DNA from: Hahellaceae bacterium
GTDB taxonomy: Bacteria; Pseudomonadota; Gammaproteobacteria; Pseudomonadales; Oleiphilaceae
NCBI GenBank assembly: GCA_016716085.1
Contig: JADJWY010000008.1
Span: 62,001 to 126,000, forward strand
Direction: 5' to 3'
DNA length: 64,000 nt
Part shown: one piece after another, positions 52,678 to 63,046 of the stretch
How positions within the stretch are numbered: position 1 is the stretch's first letter
Layout: each line of letters opens with the position of its first letter
Made by a program: the position numbers and the translations under genes
Notes under the pieces: model-generated
What the model saw: only the letters and a program-made list of their open reading frames with translations
The model's database searches: none
Told to the model about the DNA's origin: nothing

Positions 52678-53444
52678 AAGGATTGAGTGTGCTCGTTAAT
52701 GGCTTCAATGAGTCCCAGAATCGGCTGCATACGCAGGTCGAGTTCCAGTAACAGGGTTGATTTCATTTCGTTGTGAAACTGTGTGAGCCAGCCGTCTGCG
52801 GCCAGCCAACGGGCGTGCGATAAATCGCTATCGCAGTCAGCAGACTGCGATAGCGTGTCAAAAAGGTGTTTGAAGCGAAGGCCCAGTAGTTTGGGAATTT
52901 GCGACAGGCTCCGTTGGGTCAGGCTTTGCATGAACTCTCCCAATACCCGATCAAGCACAGCAACCTGGGTGAGTTTCAGGGAGACACCCGCTGCCGCCTG
53001 GCGGGTGTCGGCCTGAAGCGCCTGGAGTCGAAAACTGAATTCACGTTGATGAGCCTGATAAAAGCGTAGGTAAGGGTCATAGGCAGGACAACGATCCATC
53101 GGGGCTTCCGGAGCTAATTCAGGTAGCCTGAACTGAAATCCAGTACGCTCGCCCTCGCGAAAGCTATCGTGGATGGATTGCTCCATTGTTGCTCGCGTGG
53201 CCATATAGGTCTTTTCGAGCGATCGGGCCAGGGCCGGATCCGACTCAAATGAAAGCCGTGAAAGCCGGGCATGAATTTGCGATAACTTTAGGGAGCCGTT
53301 CATGTCGAGCAAGCGCCCCAAACGTTCAGTGAGTGCTAAAGGGGGGGAGGGCGCGGCCTGACCCATCAGGGATGTCAGCAGGCGCACCAGACCTGAGGCA
53401 TGCAGATCAGCCGAAGACAAAGTGGAGGTCATAAAATACTGCAA
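52674..53444 (-). CDS. DUF3348 protein, first gene of the MotAB/ZorAB-like operon
   Basis: 256 residues, soluble: LHASGLVRLLTSLMG opening, a helical core (LARSLEKTYMATRATMEQSIHDSFREGERTGFQFRLPE), CPAYDPYLRFYQAHQREFSFRLQALQADTRQAAAGVS and a C-terminal LRMQPILGLIEAINEH. It matches the DUF3348 group that heads DUF802/OmpA/DUF2894 operons. The start could be ATG 53444 or the ATG at 53432. A perfect 13-bp palindrome lies inside the gene at 52826-52855, encoding QSADCDSD. It overlaps the DUF802 gene by 4 bp. Role unknown. Confidence 0.82.
   Translation of the reverse strand: MQYFMTSTLSSADLHASGLVRLLTSLMGQAAPSPPLALTERLGRLLDMNGSLKLSQIHARLSRLSFESDPALARSLEKTYMATRATMEQSIHDSFREGERTGFQFRLPELAPEAPMDRCPAYDPYLRFYQAHQREFSFRLQALQADTRQAAAGVSLKLTQVAVLDRVLGEFMQSLTQRSLSQIPKLLGLRFKHLFDTLSQSADCDSDLSHARWLAADGWLTQFHNEMKSTLLLELDLRMQPILGLIEAINEHTQSL
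52826..52855. repeat. perfect 13-bp inverted repeat inside a coding region
   Basis: CGCTATCGCAGTC-AGCA-GACTGCGATAGCG. The frame stays open through it. Such a long exact palindrome is unexpected inside a gene, and no second copy was seen in the window. Confidence 0.85.
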
Positions 53445-53615
53445 TGATAAATTTGCGTTTCAAAACAAATGATTAAGCAAAACGCTGTTGTTATTTTAAT
53501 TTTATTATGTCGTGTTCCGTGGCAGCCCTCAACTTTTATTCGTCACGACACCTGAGTTTCCTATACTTAGTAAGATAAACCTAAATCGTCCTGCATTTAT
53601 TGACAAAGGAAAACG

Positions 53616-55112
53616 GTGACAAGTCTCGCCCGCTCTTTTATTAAGCCGCGCAAAACGCTGACGACCAAAATCTATCTGGCCGTGGTGCTGGTGGTTGCGT
53701 TGCTGTTCCTTTGCCTGGAGTTTTATCGCCTGAGTGAAGATGTCCGACGCATGCATGCCACGTTAGAGGATAAAGTGCAGTTGATGGCAGACAACTACAC
53801 CACCACCCTCAGCAGCATGCTCTGGACACTGAATCATGATTTGATGGAGCCTGCTCTCAGTGGGCTGATCCTGATCAGCGGTTTGGAGTATGCCACAGTT
53901 ACTGTTCCTGAGGGCGCGCGCCTTGTCAGTATTGGCTCGCCACCACCGGATGGTGTGGCGCCAGACCGTGAAAAGTACGTTTGTGCAACGCGGGAACTCA
54001 ACTGGGAGACGACCAGAGAGCTGGTTCACCTCGGTCTTTTGGATATCTGTATGAATCTGGACGAGCTGGAACGGTATCGGGAGGAGCATCTGAGGGACGC
54101 GGCTGTGATGGCCGCTATGATAGCGCTGGGGCTGGGGGCGTTTCTGTTCATGCTTATTCGGCGGATCGCGGCACCATTGGTCAGTATCACCGATGCGGTT
54201 GAAGAGTTATCGCAAGGGCGCCGAACGGCCCAGATACCTTATTTAAACCGTGAAGACGAAGTGGGCACCCTGGCACGGGCGCTGGATGTCTTTCGCCACA
54301 ATGATGCTGAACTACAGACGCTGCGCGACTCACTTCAGGAGCAGGTCAAAATACAAACGGCTGAATTGGTCAGCGCCAGGGATGCGGCGGAAGCCGGCAA
54401 TGTCGCTAAATCACGCTTTTTGTCGACCATGTCGCATGAATTGAGAACGCCGCTGACCTCCATGAGTGGGGCCTTGAAAATGTTGCTGCAGGAGACCGTT
54501 GCGCTGCCGGAGGAGAAGCGGCGGGAACTGATGGTGCTCGCTGATCGCAATGCTGAACGCCTGCTGGCGCTGGTCAATGATGTTCTGGATCTGCAGAAAA
54601 TCGAAGCCGGTAAAATGAGTTACGAGATGGTCGAGCTGGATCTGCTGGAGCTACTTAAAAGTACGCGGGATGCCATGCTCGGCTTTCTCGATAAATTCCA
54701 GAGTCGCATTGGGATTGATAATTCGGTAGGCAAGTCGTGCCTGATTCTGGGTGACCTGCAAAGGCTAACTCAGGTGCTACTCAATCTGCTGTCGAATGCA
54801 ATTAAGTTCTCGCCTGAGCGCAGCGTGATACATTTAGGGGTGAGTCGGGTAGCAGGGGAATTCAAAATCAGTGTCCTGGATCAGGAGCCTGGCATCCCCG
54901 ACAGTTTCCGCCCCCAATTGTTCCAACGATTTTCGCAACGTAGCGACGGTGATCGAAGGCAAACCGGGGGCACAGGACTGGGCCTGGCGATTGTGAAGGA
55001 AATCGTTGCTGCCCATGGCGGGCGAATTGACGTTGGCAACCTTGAGCCGTCGGAGCATCCTGAGGGCACCACAGGCACCCGCTTTGACGTTTTTCTGAAA
55101 CCGTTTCAGTGA
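53616..55112 (+). CDS. sensor histidine kinase with unusual G1 box
   Basis: 498 residues. Membrane helix (TKIYLAVVLVVALLFLCLEFY), a periplasmic sensor of about 125 residues, second helix (about 168-188), HAMP, a coiled coil and HisKA with FLSTMSHELRTPLTSMSG. HATPase_c has the N box LLNLLSNAIKFSPE and G2 GGTGLGLAIVKEI. The G1 box reads DQEPGIPD where DxGxGI is normal, losing the first Gly. The Asp and the second Gly remain, so ATP binding may be weaker. Starts at GTG 53616 after AAAGGAAAA. No adjacent response regulator. Confidence 0.88.
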   Translation: MTSLARSFIKPRKTLTTKIYLAVVLVVALLFLCLEFYRLSEDVRRMHATLEDKVQLMADNYTTTLSSMLWTLNHDLMEPALSGLILISGLEYATVTVPEGARLVSIGSPPPDGVAPDREKYVCATRELNWETTRELVHLGLLDICMNLDELERYREEHLRDAAVMAAMIALGLGAFLFMLIRRIAAPLVSITDAVEELSQGRRTAQIPYLNREDEVGTLARALDVFRHNDAELQTLRDSLQEQVKIQTAELVSARDAAEAGNVAKSRFLSTMSHELRTPLTSMSGALKMLLQETVALPEEKRRELMVLADRNAERLLALVNDVLDLQKIEAGKMSYEMVELDLLELLKSTRDAMLGFLDKFQSRIGIDNSVGKSCLILGDLQRLTQVLLNLLSNAIKFSPERSVIHLGVSRVAGEFKISVLDQEPGIPDSFRPQLFQRFSQRSDGDRRQTGGTGLGLAIVKEIVAAHGGRIDVGNLEPSEHPEGTTGTRFDVFLKPFQ

Positions 55113-55134
55113 TCTGGCGCTAAACGGTGTTCTG

Positions 55135-57306
55135 TTAAACCGCCTGCCCCTTGATTTCGTGGGGATCCCAGGTAAATGCTTCCCCCCGATCTCCCCCGCC
55201 CGGTGGGCGTGAGCGCCCAAGGCTTCTTAGCAGCACGCCATCATTGAGCAGCGCCATCATTTCCTCGGTGGTCAACCAGGGTTCCAGTTCCGCCAGTGAA
55301 CGCGAATTTTCCATTTTGGCCTTCGCCAGAATCAGCCCCGGATTAAACTCGCTGCGCGGGGTGGTGCGACGAGGTAGCTGTGTGCAGTGCCATCGTAAAA
55401 AACGCGGGCTGTTCACGACCCGTTGCAGGGCAGGCTTTAATGCCAATCTGGCATGGTGGCGGTGGTGACGGCCGAGCCTTTCCAGTATTTCCGGCTTGGC
55501 GCGCTCTTCCGGTGTCAGCAATAATCCTACTTTTTTAAGACCCATACCGGCAGAGACGCTGCCGCTAAACATCGATAACCAGGGGGCCAGAACCAGACCG
55601 CCGTTGACCGGCAGCATCCACCAGAACAGTTCGGGATTCAGCACCTGCGCGAGTATGGACATTGCCACGCCAAAGATGACTTTCCAATAGTGCAGTCGCA
55701 GGGCATCAACAAACCGGAGAGAACCATCCTGGCGTCGTTGCGGGCTCCAGCCGCTGTCTTCGCCCATCAGAATTTGCTGCACGATTCGGGTCTGCCCGAG
55801 CATCATGATGGGGGCAAATAAAGCCGACAGCAGCATTTCAGTGATAACACCCAATGTCAGTCGAATCGGGCCGCCAAACTGTCGGCAGCGGCGCAGGTGA
55901 ATCAGGTTGGATAGCCACCCCAGGGCCTTCGGTGCGAGCAGAATCACCATCGACAACACGAACAGTTGAATGGCGCGCTCCGTATCAAATACCGGCCAAT
56001 GGGGGAACAATGAGGGCGAGCCAAAGTAATTCGGTTCAGTCAGGGCCGCCTGAACGGCAATGGTGAGTCCCACGATGACCAACAGGAACCAGAAAACGGC
56101 GCTCAGGTAGGCCATGATGCCGGTCAGGAGATGCAGGCGCGTCGGAAACGATAAACCTTTTGCCATCAGCAGCCGGGCATGCTGAAAGTTGCCCTGGCAC
56201 CAGCGTCGGTCGCGCACCAGCACATCCGACAGGGCGGGCGGTGCTTCTTCATAGGAGGCTTGCAGGTCGGTATCGAGACGTACGCCCCAACCCGCCCGGC
56301 GCAACAGGCCTGCTTCAATAAAGTCATGGCTGAGAACCTGGCCACCAAACGGAGGTTTCCCTGAGAGTATCGGCAGCTTGGCGCTGTCAGCGAAGGCCTG
56401 CACGCGGATAATGGCATTGTGCCCCCAGAAATTACTGGAAAGACCGTGCCAGGCCGCCAGACCATTTCCGAAGATAGGGCCGTAACAGGCGTTGGCAAAC
56501 TGTTGGAGCCGCCCATACACCGATCGTGCGTTGACGATGGTCGGAAGTGTCTGAATCAGGCCCACGCCCGGCGCTGCTTCCAGGCGTCTCGCAAGGGTCA
56601 GCATAACCTCCGCATCCATAACGCTATCGGCATCCAACACGATCATCGAGGCATACGCACCACCCCATCGTTGCACCCAGTCGGCAATATTGCCGGCTTT
56701 ACGCTCTACATTCTGAGCGCGGTGGCGGTAATAGATGGGGCAGTCGGGGGACATCTTCTGTATGAGCGCATAAAACACCTTCTCTTCCAGAATCCAGGCA
56801 TCCGGGCGGGTCGTGTCGCTGAGAATGAACAGATCAAAATGACCCGGCGAAAGTCGCGCCAGACCCGCTGCCATGGCTTCAAGCGATGCGGCAACGTGGT
56901 GGGGGTCTTCATTGTAGACCGGCATCAGTACGGCAATACGTCCGGACAAGACGGTGGGATCGGTTTTGCCAGACCTCAGGTCGAGAATCATGCGGCGCAG
57001 GAATCCCACCAGGGACTGGATGCCGGATAGCGAGATCCAGGTGAAATTGATACCAAAAAGCACAAGGAATACCCATTGCAATACAACCAGGCCTCCACCC
57101 CCCTGCATCAACGACCACATTTCGTAAATGCCTGCAGCCGAGAGTCCCAGCGACGCCCCAAGCACGATCAGGCGCACGAGATAGAGGCTTAGACGCGCCC
57201 AGATCGTCCGGGGCTGGCGTAAGCGAATCCGGTTGGCATGCAGGGGCTGGCGTGGCATCGACAGCGGGGATTCGGTGGGTAAGGCAAGTCCGACGGTTTT
57301 GGGCAT
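55135..57306 (-). CDS. opgH: osmoregulated periplasmic glucan glucosyltransferase OpgH
   Basis: 723-residue inner-membrane GT2 enzyme that makes the beta-1,2-linked glucan backbone from UDP-glucose and passes it to the periplasm. The cytoplasmic GT domain sits between membrane helices: VLMPVYNED, VLDADSVM (DxD-type), a later SHDFIEAGLLRRAGW and RDRRWCQGN (RxxRW-type). Several C-terminal helices follow. Shorter than E. coli OpgH (847) at both ends. It follows opgG by 14 bp as in the conserved opgGH operon. OpgH also links UDP-glucose level to cell size in E. coli. Confidence 0.95.
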   Translation of the reverse strand: MPKTVGLALPTESPLSMPRQPLHANRIRLRQPRTIWARLSLYLVRLIVLGASLGLSAAGIYEMWSLMQGGGGLVVLQWVFLVLFGINFTWISLSGIQSLVGFLRRMILDLRSGKTDPTVLSGRIAVLMPVYNEDPHHVAASLEAMAAGLARLSPGHFDLFILSDTTRPDAWILEEKVFYALIQKMSPDCPIYYRHRAQNVERKAGNIADWVQRWGGAYASMIVLDADSVMDAEVMLTLARRLEAAPGVGLIQTLPTIVNARSVYGRLQQFANACYGPIFGNGLAAWHGLSSNFWGHNAIIRVQAFADSAKLPILSGKPPFGGQVLSHDFIEAGLLRRAGWGVRLDTDLQASYEEAPPALSDVLVRDRRWCQGNFQHARLLMAKGLSFPTRLHLLTGIMAYLSAVFWFLLVIVGLTIAVQAALTEPNYFGSPSLFPHWPVFDTERAIQLFVLSMVILLAPKALGWLSNLIHLRRCRQFGGPIRLTLGVITEMLLSALFAPIMMLGQTRIVQQILMGEDSGWSPQRRQDGSLRFVDALRLHYWKVIFGVAMSILAQVLNPELFWWMLPVNGGLVLAPWLSMFSGSVSAGMGLKKVGLLLTPEERAKPEILERLGRHHRHHARLALKPALQRVVNSPRFLRWHCTQLPRRTTPRSEFNPGLILAKAKMENSRSLAELEPWLTTEEMMALLNDGVLLRSLGRSRPPGGGDRGEAFTWDPHEIKGQAV

Positions 57307-57320
57307 GATCAGGACATCCG

Positions 57321-58841
57321 CTAACGAGGCAGCCAGCGGTGCAGCCAGGTTTCACCGACGGACTGACCGTTGCTGTCGCGAGGGACCAGACGAATTTCAG
57401 TCAGGTTATCATCGGTCGGATCAAACTGAATCACGACGCGCCACCCCCCGGTCTCCGGGTTGTCCTGGATTACAGTGCTGATCAGCTTGCCACTGCTTAG
57501 ACTGACTTCGGGTGTGATTTTGTCCGCTGTCAGGCCGCCATTACTGTCGTAGTCAATGGTCAGAACCTGGTGCCGCTTTTGGAAATCCAATCCGCGGGCA
57601 GAACGAATGACACGGGCCAGGTTTTTAATCTGCCTTACGTCGTCGGGCCAGGTGATCCGATACTCCAGCGGGAAGGGTTCTCCCGCGGCCAGGGTCTGAT
57701 CGGGGCGCCAGTAAGCCACAATGTTGTCATTAGCCTCTGAATCCGAGGGGATCTCGACCAGAATGACATGGCCGGCTCCCCAATCTCCCTGGGGGGTGAC
57801 CCAGGCAGAGGGACGTTGGTGATAGTGCGCTTCGAGATCCTGAAAAGCGGCCAGCTTTCGTTGACGTTGAATCAGACCAAACCCGCGCGGTGTCTGATCT
57901 GAAAAGGCGCTGATCTGCAGTGACTGGGGGTTGGTGAGCGGTCGCCAGATCCATTCGCCGCGGCCACTCAGCATGGCCAGACCCTCTGAGTCGTGGACTG
58001 CCGGACGATAGTCAGAAAAGTCGGAGGGATCCAGAGAGCCAAACCAGAACATGGACGTCAGAGGCCCCAGACCAACATGGTGCAGTGGTGCCCTCGGATA
58101 GAGCGTGGCCAGTACGTCAATGTAAGTGGGAGAGCCAGGATAAATGCTGAAACGATAGGCGCCCGTGACACGGGGGCTATCCAGCAGGGCATGAACGACA
58201 ATACTGTTGCTACGCCGGCCGGGACGTTCTAACCAGAATTTACGAAAGGCTGGAAACTCCTCGCCGGTTGGTTCAGCGACGTCGACGGCCAATCCGCGAG
58301 CCGACAGGCCATATTGCTGCCCTTTCGAGATCGCCCTGAAATAGCTCGCGCCCAGGAAGACAACGAACTCATCTTTATAATTGGGCGTGTTGATCGGGAA
58401 GTGCAGGCGATAACCGGCCAGCGTGCCGCCTTTTTGCAGAAGTTCAGCGATGTCAGGTGCTGGGGTGTCGAAACTGTCCTGGTCAACGCCAATCGCATGA
58501 GCGGTGCCGCTTTCCACCGAGAATAGCTCTACACCTGAGGTGAAATAGCTTCCCGGTGCAAAAAATTCGGCTTCAAACGGGCTGGACGTCTTGGACCACA
58601 GCGCTTTGTCTTTGCGAAAGCGGATCTGGCGATGCGCGTCATAGTCGAGATCCAGCAGGCCTGGCGCGACCTGTGAGGGCGGCAGATAGTCCTGACTGGC
58701 CAGTTCACGTGCCTGATCAATCACCTGCTGGTGGCTGAAGGTATCCGCCTGAGCGTCGGGCAGGCCTCCCACAGAGAGCAAAACACTCAGAGCGACGGCG
58801 GCATTTGGCAGAAATCTGAAACGAGGTAAAGCCATGGACAT
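57321..58841 (-). CDS. opgG: periplasmic glucan biosynthesis protein OpgG
   Basis: 506 residues. Signal peptide (LPNAAVALSVLLSVGGLPDAQA) followed by the OpgG beta-sandwich domains: FSHQQVIDQARELASQDYLPP, LDYDAHRQIRFRKDKALW, FEAEFFAPGSYF, a central GYRLHFPINTPNYKDEFVVFLGASYFRAISKGQQYGLSARGLAVD block and a C-terminal Ig-like domain. OpgG proteins are needed to make or trim the periplasmic glucan; recent work assigns beta-1,2-glucanase activity to members of the family. First gene of opgGH, with AAAGGA before the start. Confidence 0.95.
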   Translation of the reverse strand: MSMALPRFRFLPNAAVALSVLLSVGGLPDAQADTFSHQQVIDQARELASQDYLPPSQVAPGLLDLDYDAHRQIRFRKDKALWSKTSSPFEAEFFAPGSYFTSGVELFSVESGTAHAIGVDQDSFDTPAPDIAELLQKGGTLAGYRLHFPINTPNYKDEFVVFLGASYFRAISKGQQYGLSARGLAVDVAEPTGEEFPAFRKFWLERPGRRSNSIVVHALLDSPRVTGAYRFSIYPGSPTYIDVLATLYPRAPLHHVGLGPLTSMFWFGSLDPSDFSDYRPAVHDSEGLAMLSGRGEWIWRPLTNPQSLQISAFSDQTPRGFGLIQRQRKLAAFQDLEAHYHQRPSAWVTPQGDWGAGHVILVEIPSDSEANDNIVAYWRPDQTLAAGEPFPLEYRITWPDDVRQIKNLARVIRSARGLDFQKRHQVLTIDYDSNGGLTADKITPEVSLSSGKLISTVIQDNPETGGWRVVIQFDPTDDNLTEIRLVPRDSNGQSVGETWLHRWLPR

Positions 58842-59159
58842 GCGAAGTGGCGTCCTTTATCACGTTCGGGGAGCGAGGCATCGAGCCTGATCTGAGGATT
58901 ATAAATGCAAAGGCCGAGCCATCTGCAATACGTATACATGGCAGAATTGACTGGCCGTGCCTGGTCTAAGTGAGTGAAGCGTAAAGTCCGGTGACAGTGG
59001 GCCTCAAAAAGTGTCACGTTTCTTTCCATTTTACACTTTTTGATAAGCCAGTCACAAATGCTAAGTCTATGACGCACAGCAGGGATTTGTGTCCCGGCAA
59101 ATCTCTTGCTCAGGGCTGGCCAATTGGGTGTCCGTCCTTTCGAAGTGGAGTCGTCGGCC

Positions 59160-62100
59160 GTGGTCAGTTTTCCCGTTTCCCCCCAGACACTGTTACGTGT
59201 CGCCAGCTTTACTGCATTGCTGATCTTGCTGACCTTGGGCTTGCCCGCTCATGCGGTGTATTTTCAGTCCCAGGCGGTCGATGGGGTCATCTCCATCGAA
59301 GCCGAAAACTTTCATCGGCAAAAAAACAGCGGACAGACCTACAGCTGGAGCAGTGTTTCCGATGTCGCCTACAGCGGGGGCAATGCGATTCAGTCCCTTC
59401 CAGAAGACAGCGTACGGTATGAATACACGGCCTTAAGTAACAGTGCCCGATCTGATTACGATATCGACTTTGTGACCCCCGGAACTTATGTCGTCTGGGT
59501 GCGCGGTATGGGGCCGAACGGTTCTTCGGATTCCGTTCATGTCGGCATGAATGGCAGTGTTGCAGCCAGTGGCGCCAGCTTGTCCGATTTTCAGCCCTGG
59601 GGCACCGCTCGCTGGGCGAGTGTTCAGAATGGCACCGCTACCAAGGTTACCGTTCAGGTAAACTCGGCGGGTCAACACACGCTGAATCTCTGGATGCGAG
59701 AGTCCGGAACCATCATTGATAAAATTGTTCTCACCACCAGCACCTCCTATACCCCGTCTGGAATGGGGCCTGCCGAAACCTCGCAAACAGCTACCTCGGC
59801 GGCCGCACCCTCTTTCAGCCCTGCGGGAGGAAGCTTTACCGGACCCGTCAACGTCTCGCTCAGTTCGGCAACGGCAGGCGCCTCTATCTACTACACGCAG
59901 GATGGCTCAACGCCTTCTGCAGCCTCAACGCTTTACACCGGCGCGTTTACGCTATCGGGCTCAGCTACGGTCAAGGCGCTGGCGGTGGCCTCTGGCCTGG
60001 CGAATAGCAGTGTGGCTCAAGCCGATTACGTCATCAGTGGCGCAGCGGCTTTTCGTCAGGCCCTGAGCCCGGACGGAGATATTGTCATGGAAGCAGAGCA
60101 TGCACATAGCCAGAGCGAGCTTAACCCTGCCTACACCTGGCAGATGAAAAGCAGTGCCAACTACGTCGGCGGGCAGGCGATGCAGGCTTTGCCAGAGGAC
60201 AACATACGCTTTGAGTATACGTCGGTGAGCAGCAGCGCCCGGATGGATTTCCGCGTCGATTTTCAACAGGCGGGGGTTTACTACGTTTGGGTGCGAGGCC
60301 TGGGTCCGAACGGCTCATCAGATTCTATTCATTTGGGGGTAGATGGTTCTGCGGCCTCTGGCGGCGCTAATCTCTCCGATTTTCAGCCTTGGGGAAGTGT
60401 GCGCTGGGCGGGGGTGCAGAATGCGACGACCACTCCGATTATTGTGAATATCCCCTCCACCGGTTTGCACACCGTGAATGTGTGGATGCGTGAGTCTGGA
60501 ACGATTATTGACCGCGTTTTACTGACTCGCGATGGCAGTTTTGTTCCGTCCGGGAATGGTCCTGCTGAAACACCGCAAACCGCCGACTCTGGCGCAGACA
60601 GCGTGTTTTTGCCCAAGGTCGATGATCGCAGCATGATCGTGGTGGAAGCTGAAAATTATCGTCAGACAACTGCGGCGTCAAATGGACAGTCCTGGCAGCT
60701 GTTTGACGATGTTTCCTATGTGACCGGCGATCCGAAATCGACTGTATCAGCCGAAAAAGCGATGCAGGTGCCTGATAATGGCAATCGTTACACCAGTAAT
60801 GTACCTGCACAGTCGGCGGGGCTGACTTACAAGGTTAAGTTTGAGCAGAGCGGAACCTACTACGTATGGGCGCGCACCAAGAGCCCTTCTGCCAATTCCA
60901 ATACCTTGCATGTCGGTTTGAATGGCAGCTTGTCAGCTGCAGGAACCAGTTTAACAGACAGCAGCACTGCAGGCGTCTACGAGTGGATTAATCAGGCCTC
61001 TGGCGGCGTTGCACAGATTACGGTGAGTTCTGCCGGTGTGCATACCGTGAACGTGTGGATGGACAAAGATGGTGTGTTGCTGGATAAATTGGTGTTGACC
61101 CGCAATTCAGCTTTTATCCCCAAACTGTTGGGGCCAGTACAAAGTGAGCAGGGCGCCTATCGAAGCTATCCGTCGACGCCGGGCTCCACTTTGGCCAGTT
61201 GGTCGTTTGACAGTGACCCCTCAGGGGGCTCAACGCGCGATGGCGTGAGTCAGCGGGAATTGACCTGCGCCAGCTGCCCTTCACGGGTCACGGGCATCCA
61301 GGATAAGGCCTATCAGTTTGGAAGCGGTACTGGATTAGATCTGCCTGCAGGCGCTTTTAACCTGTCCTCAGCGGTTGGGTTTGCGGTGGAAACCTGGGTC
61401 AAGTTTTCATCCTGTACGACGGCTCAGGGTATGGTAGGGAGCGTCAGCCCTTCATCCTCATATCAATGGGTGATTGGCTGCGAGAGCTCGCGTGTGGTTG
61501 CAACCATGAGTGACAGCAATGGCAATGGGTCCGGCATAAACTGCAAAGTAGCACCGGGCAGGATAATGGCGCCTGGCACCACGTTGTGCTGGTGAGGGAT
61601 GGCGTGTTCAGTGAAACCCGGCTGTATGTGGATGGTCAGCTCGCTGATACGCGCTCCGTGACCCAGGGGGCCTTTGCCAATGATGCACCGATGACCGTTG
61701 GACGGGGTACAATTTCAGGCGCGGTACGCACTTATTCCGGACAGATGGATGGTCTTGGCCTGTACAGCCGTCCTCTGAGACATGATGAGGTGTTGCGCAG
61801 CTACCGGGGCAAACAAAGTGGATTGTACAGAACGATGTGGGGCTGCGAGTTGCCGGTGAGAGTTATGCCGCTGGGCGACAGCATCACAGCAGGCACTAAT
61901 GGTAGTCGCACCAAATACTTTGGCACCTATCGGACGTCACTCTACGACACCTTGACCAGTACGGGTTATAATGTCGACTTTGTGAGCAGTGCTTACAGTC
62001 GTCATACCGATGATCAGGATCGCGATCACGAAGGTTGGCCGGGCTACTCCAGTTACCAGTTGAGGAATATAGTGCGGGATTCCCTTGCGATGAATACCGC

Positions 62101-62708
62101 CGATATCGTTCTGGTGCATGCAGGAACAAATAAACTGAGCTCAGCACTTGCTGGAATGACGGAACTTCTGAAATCCGTGGATCTATACAGCAAGAATGTT
62201 CCAGTGATCGTGGCGCGCATCATCAATCAACAGACGTATAATCCAGACGTCACCCAGTACAACGTTGACCGCCGCCATGGTCAACAGTCGGATTGCCAGT
62301 GGCGATAAGCTGTTCCTGGTAGATCAGGAGCCTGTGTTGAATTACGCAACGGATATGTATGACAACCTGCACCCATCGGTGGCAGGCGCTCCCAAGATGA
62401 GTACGCCCTGGTACAATGAGTTGGTCACGCTGCTACCCCGATGTCGTGCGTCCAATCCCATTATCGTTTCGCCGGCCACTCAAAATCTGACGGCTGGCCA
62501 GCCCTGGAACTTGCTGCCGGATGTGCTGGGTCACCCCAGTGGCACCTTCAGTCTGAGTGGCAAGCCTTCGGGGATGACTATCCACCCACAAACTGGCGAA
62601 ATCCGTTGGCCTTCACCGGTTGCGGGCACCTACCACGTGACCTTGAACGTGAACAACGGAACGGGCAGCGATAGCCTGCAGTTTACACTGGCTGTAGGCG
62701 CACCTTAA
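59160..62708 (+). pseudogene. large secreted CBM/LamG/SGNH esterase, two frameshifts
   Basis: GTG 59160 starts a signal peptide (LLRVASFTALLILLTLGLPAHA). Then come a CBM6/35-like domain (from VISIEAENFH), a chitobiase-C-like linker domain (FSPAGGSFTGPVNVSLSS), a second very similar CBM (from IVMEAEHAHS), a third (from MIVVEAENYR) and a LamG fold (ASWSFDSDPSGG). Near 61553 one base is missing; LamG resumes as GQDNGAWHHVVLVRDG, followed by an SGNH/CE3-like esterase (MPLGDSITAG, HEGWPGYSS, VLVHAGTNK). An extra base near 62264 precedes the catalytic DNLHPSVAG block and a C-terminal Ig-like domain. The repaired protein would have about 1180 residues and act on acetylated polysaccharide outside the cell. 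Confidence 0.8.
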
Positions 62709-62737
62709 GACGGTTCGCATTTATCTATGGAAATGCA

Positions 62738-63046
62738 ATGCTCGTAACCTTCAAAACCCCCGACTATGCCCGCCTGACCTTTTTTGGCAGTGTGGCGGTG
62801 AGCCTGATCAAGTTGATGGGGCATAGCGGCCATGTGCCAGGCTCGATTGGCGCGGAGGAGGTGGCAGATGCCCCGGCTCGCCTTCGCGACGGACTGGCCC
62901 GGATCGATGCTCAGGCGGCGGAAGGCAAGCCGCGTAAAATCGATGACAGTGAGCAAGAGGCTGACGTTGGCTTGAGCCTGCGCGCTAAACCCCTGATCGA
63001 ACTACTCGAAGCGGCGAGGGCTTGGGTGATCATGTCATGGGAGTAG
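62738..63046 (+). CDS. DUF1840 family protein
   Basis: 102 residues. MLVTFKTPDYARLTFFGSVAVSLIKLMGHSGHVPGSI is the characteristic DUF1840 N-terminus, and a C-terminal helix AKPLIELLEAARAW completes it. Cytoplasmic; no function established. Overlaps the end of the convergent membrane-protein gene by 17 bp. Confidence 0.88.
   Translation: MLVTFKTPDYARLTFFGSVAVSLIKLMGHSGHVPGSIGAEEVADAPARLRDGLARIDAQAAEGKPRKIDDSEQEADVGLSLRAKPLIELLEAARAWVIMSWE

Noticed and set aside
49527..53444. Complete Zorya defence system
   Set aside because: Only ZorA/ZorB-like architecture is present; no ZorC, ZorD or ZorE-like genes lie beside it. DUF3348 and DUF2894 point to a different operon type.
55135..57306. Plus-strand frame of about 200 codons opposite opgH (56419-57030)
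   Set aside because: Antisense shadow of a clear glycosyltransferase gene.
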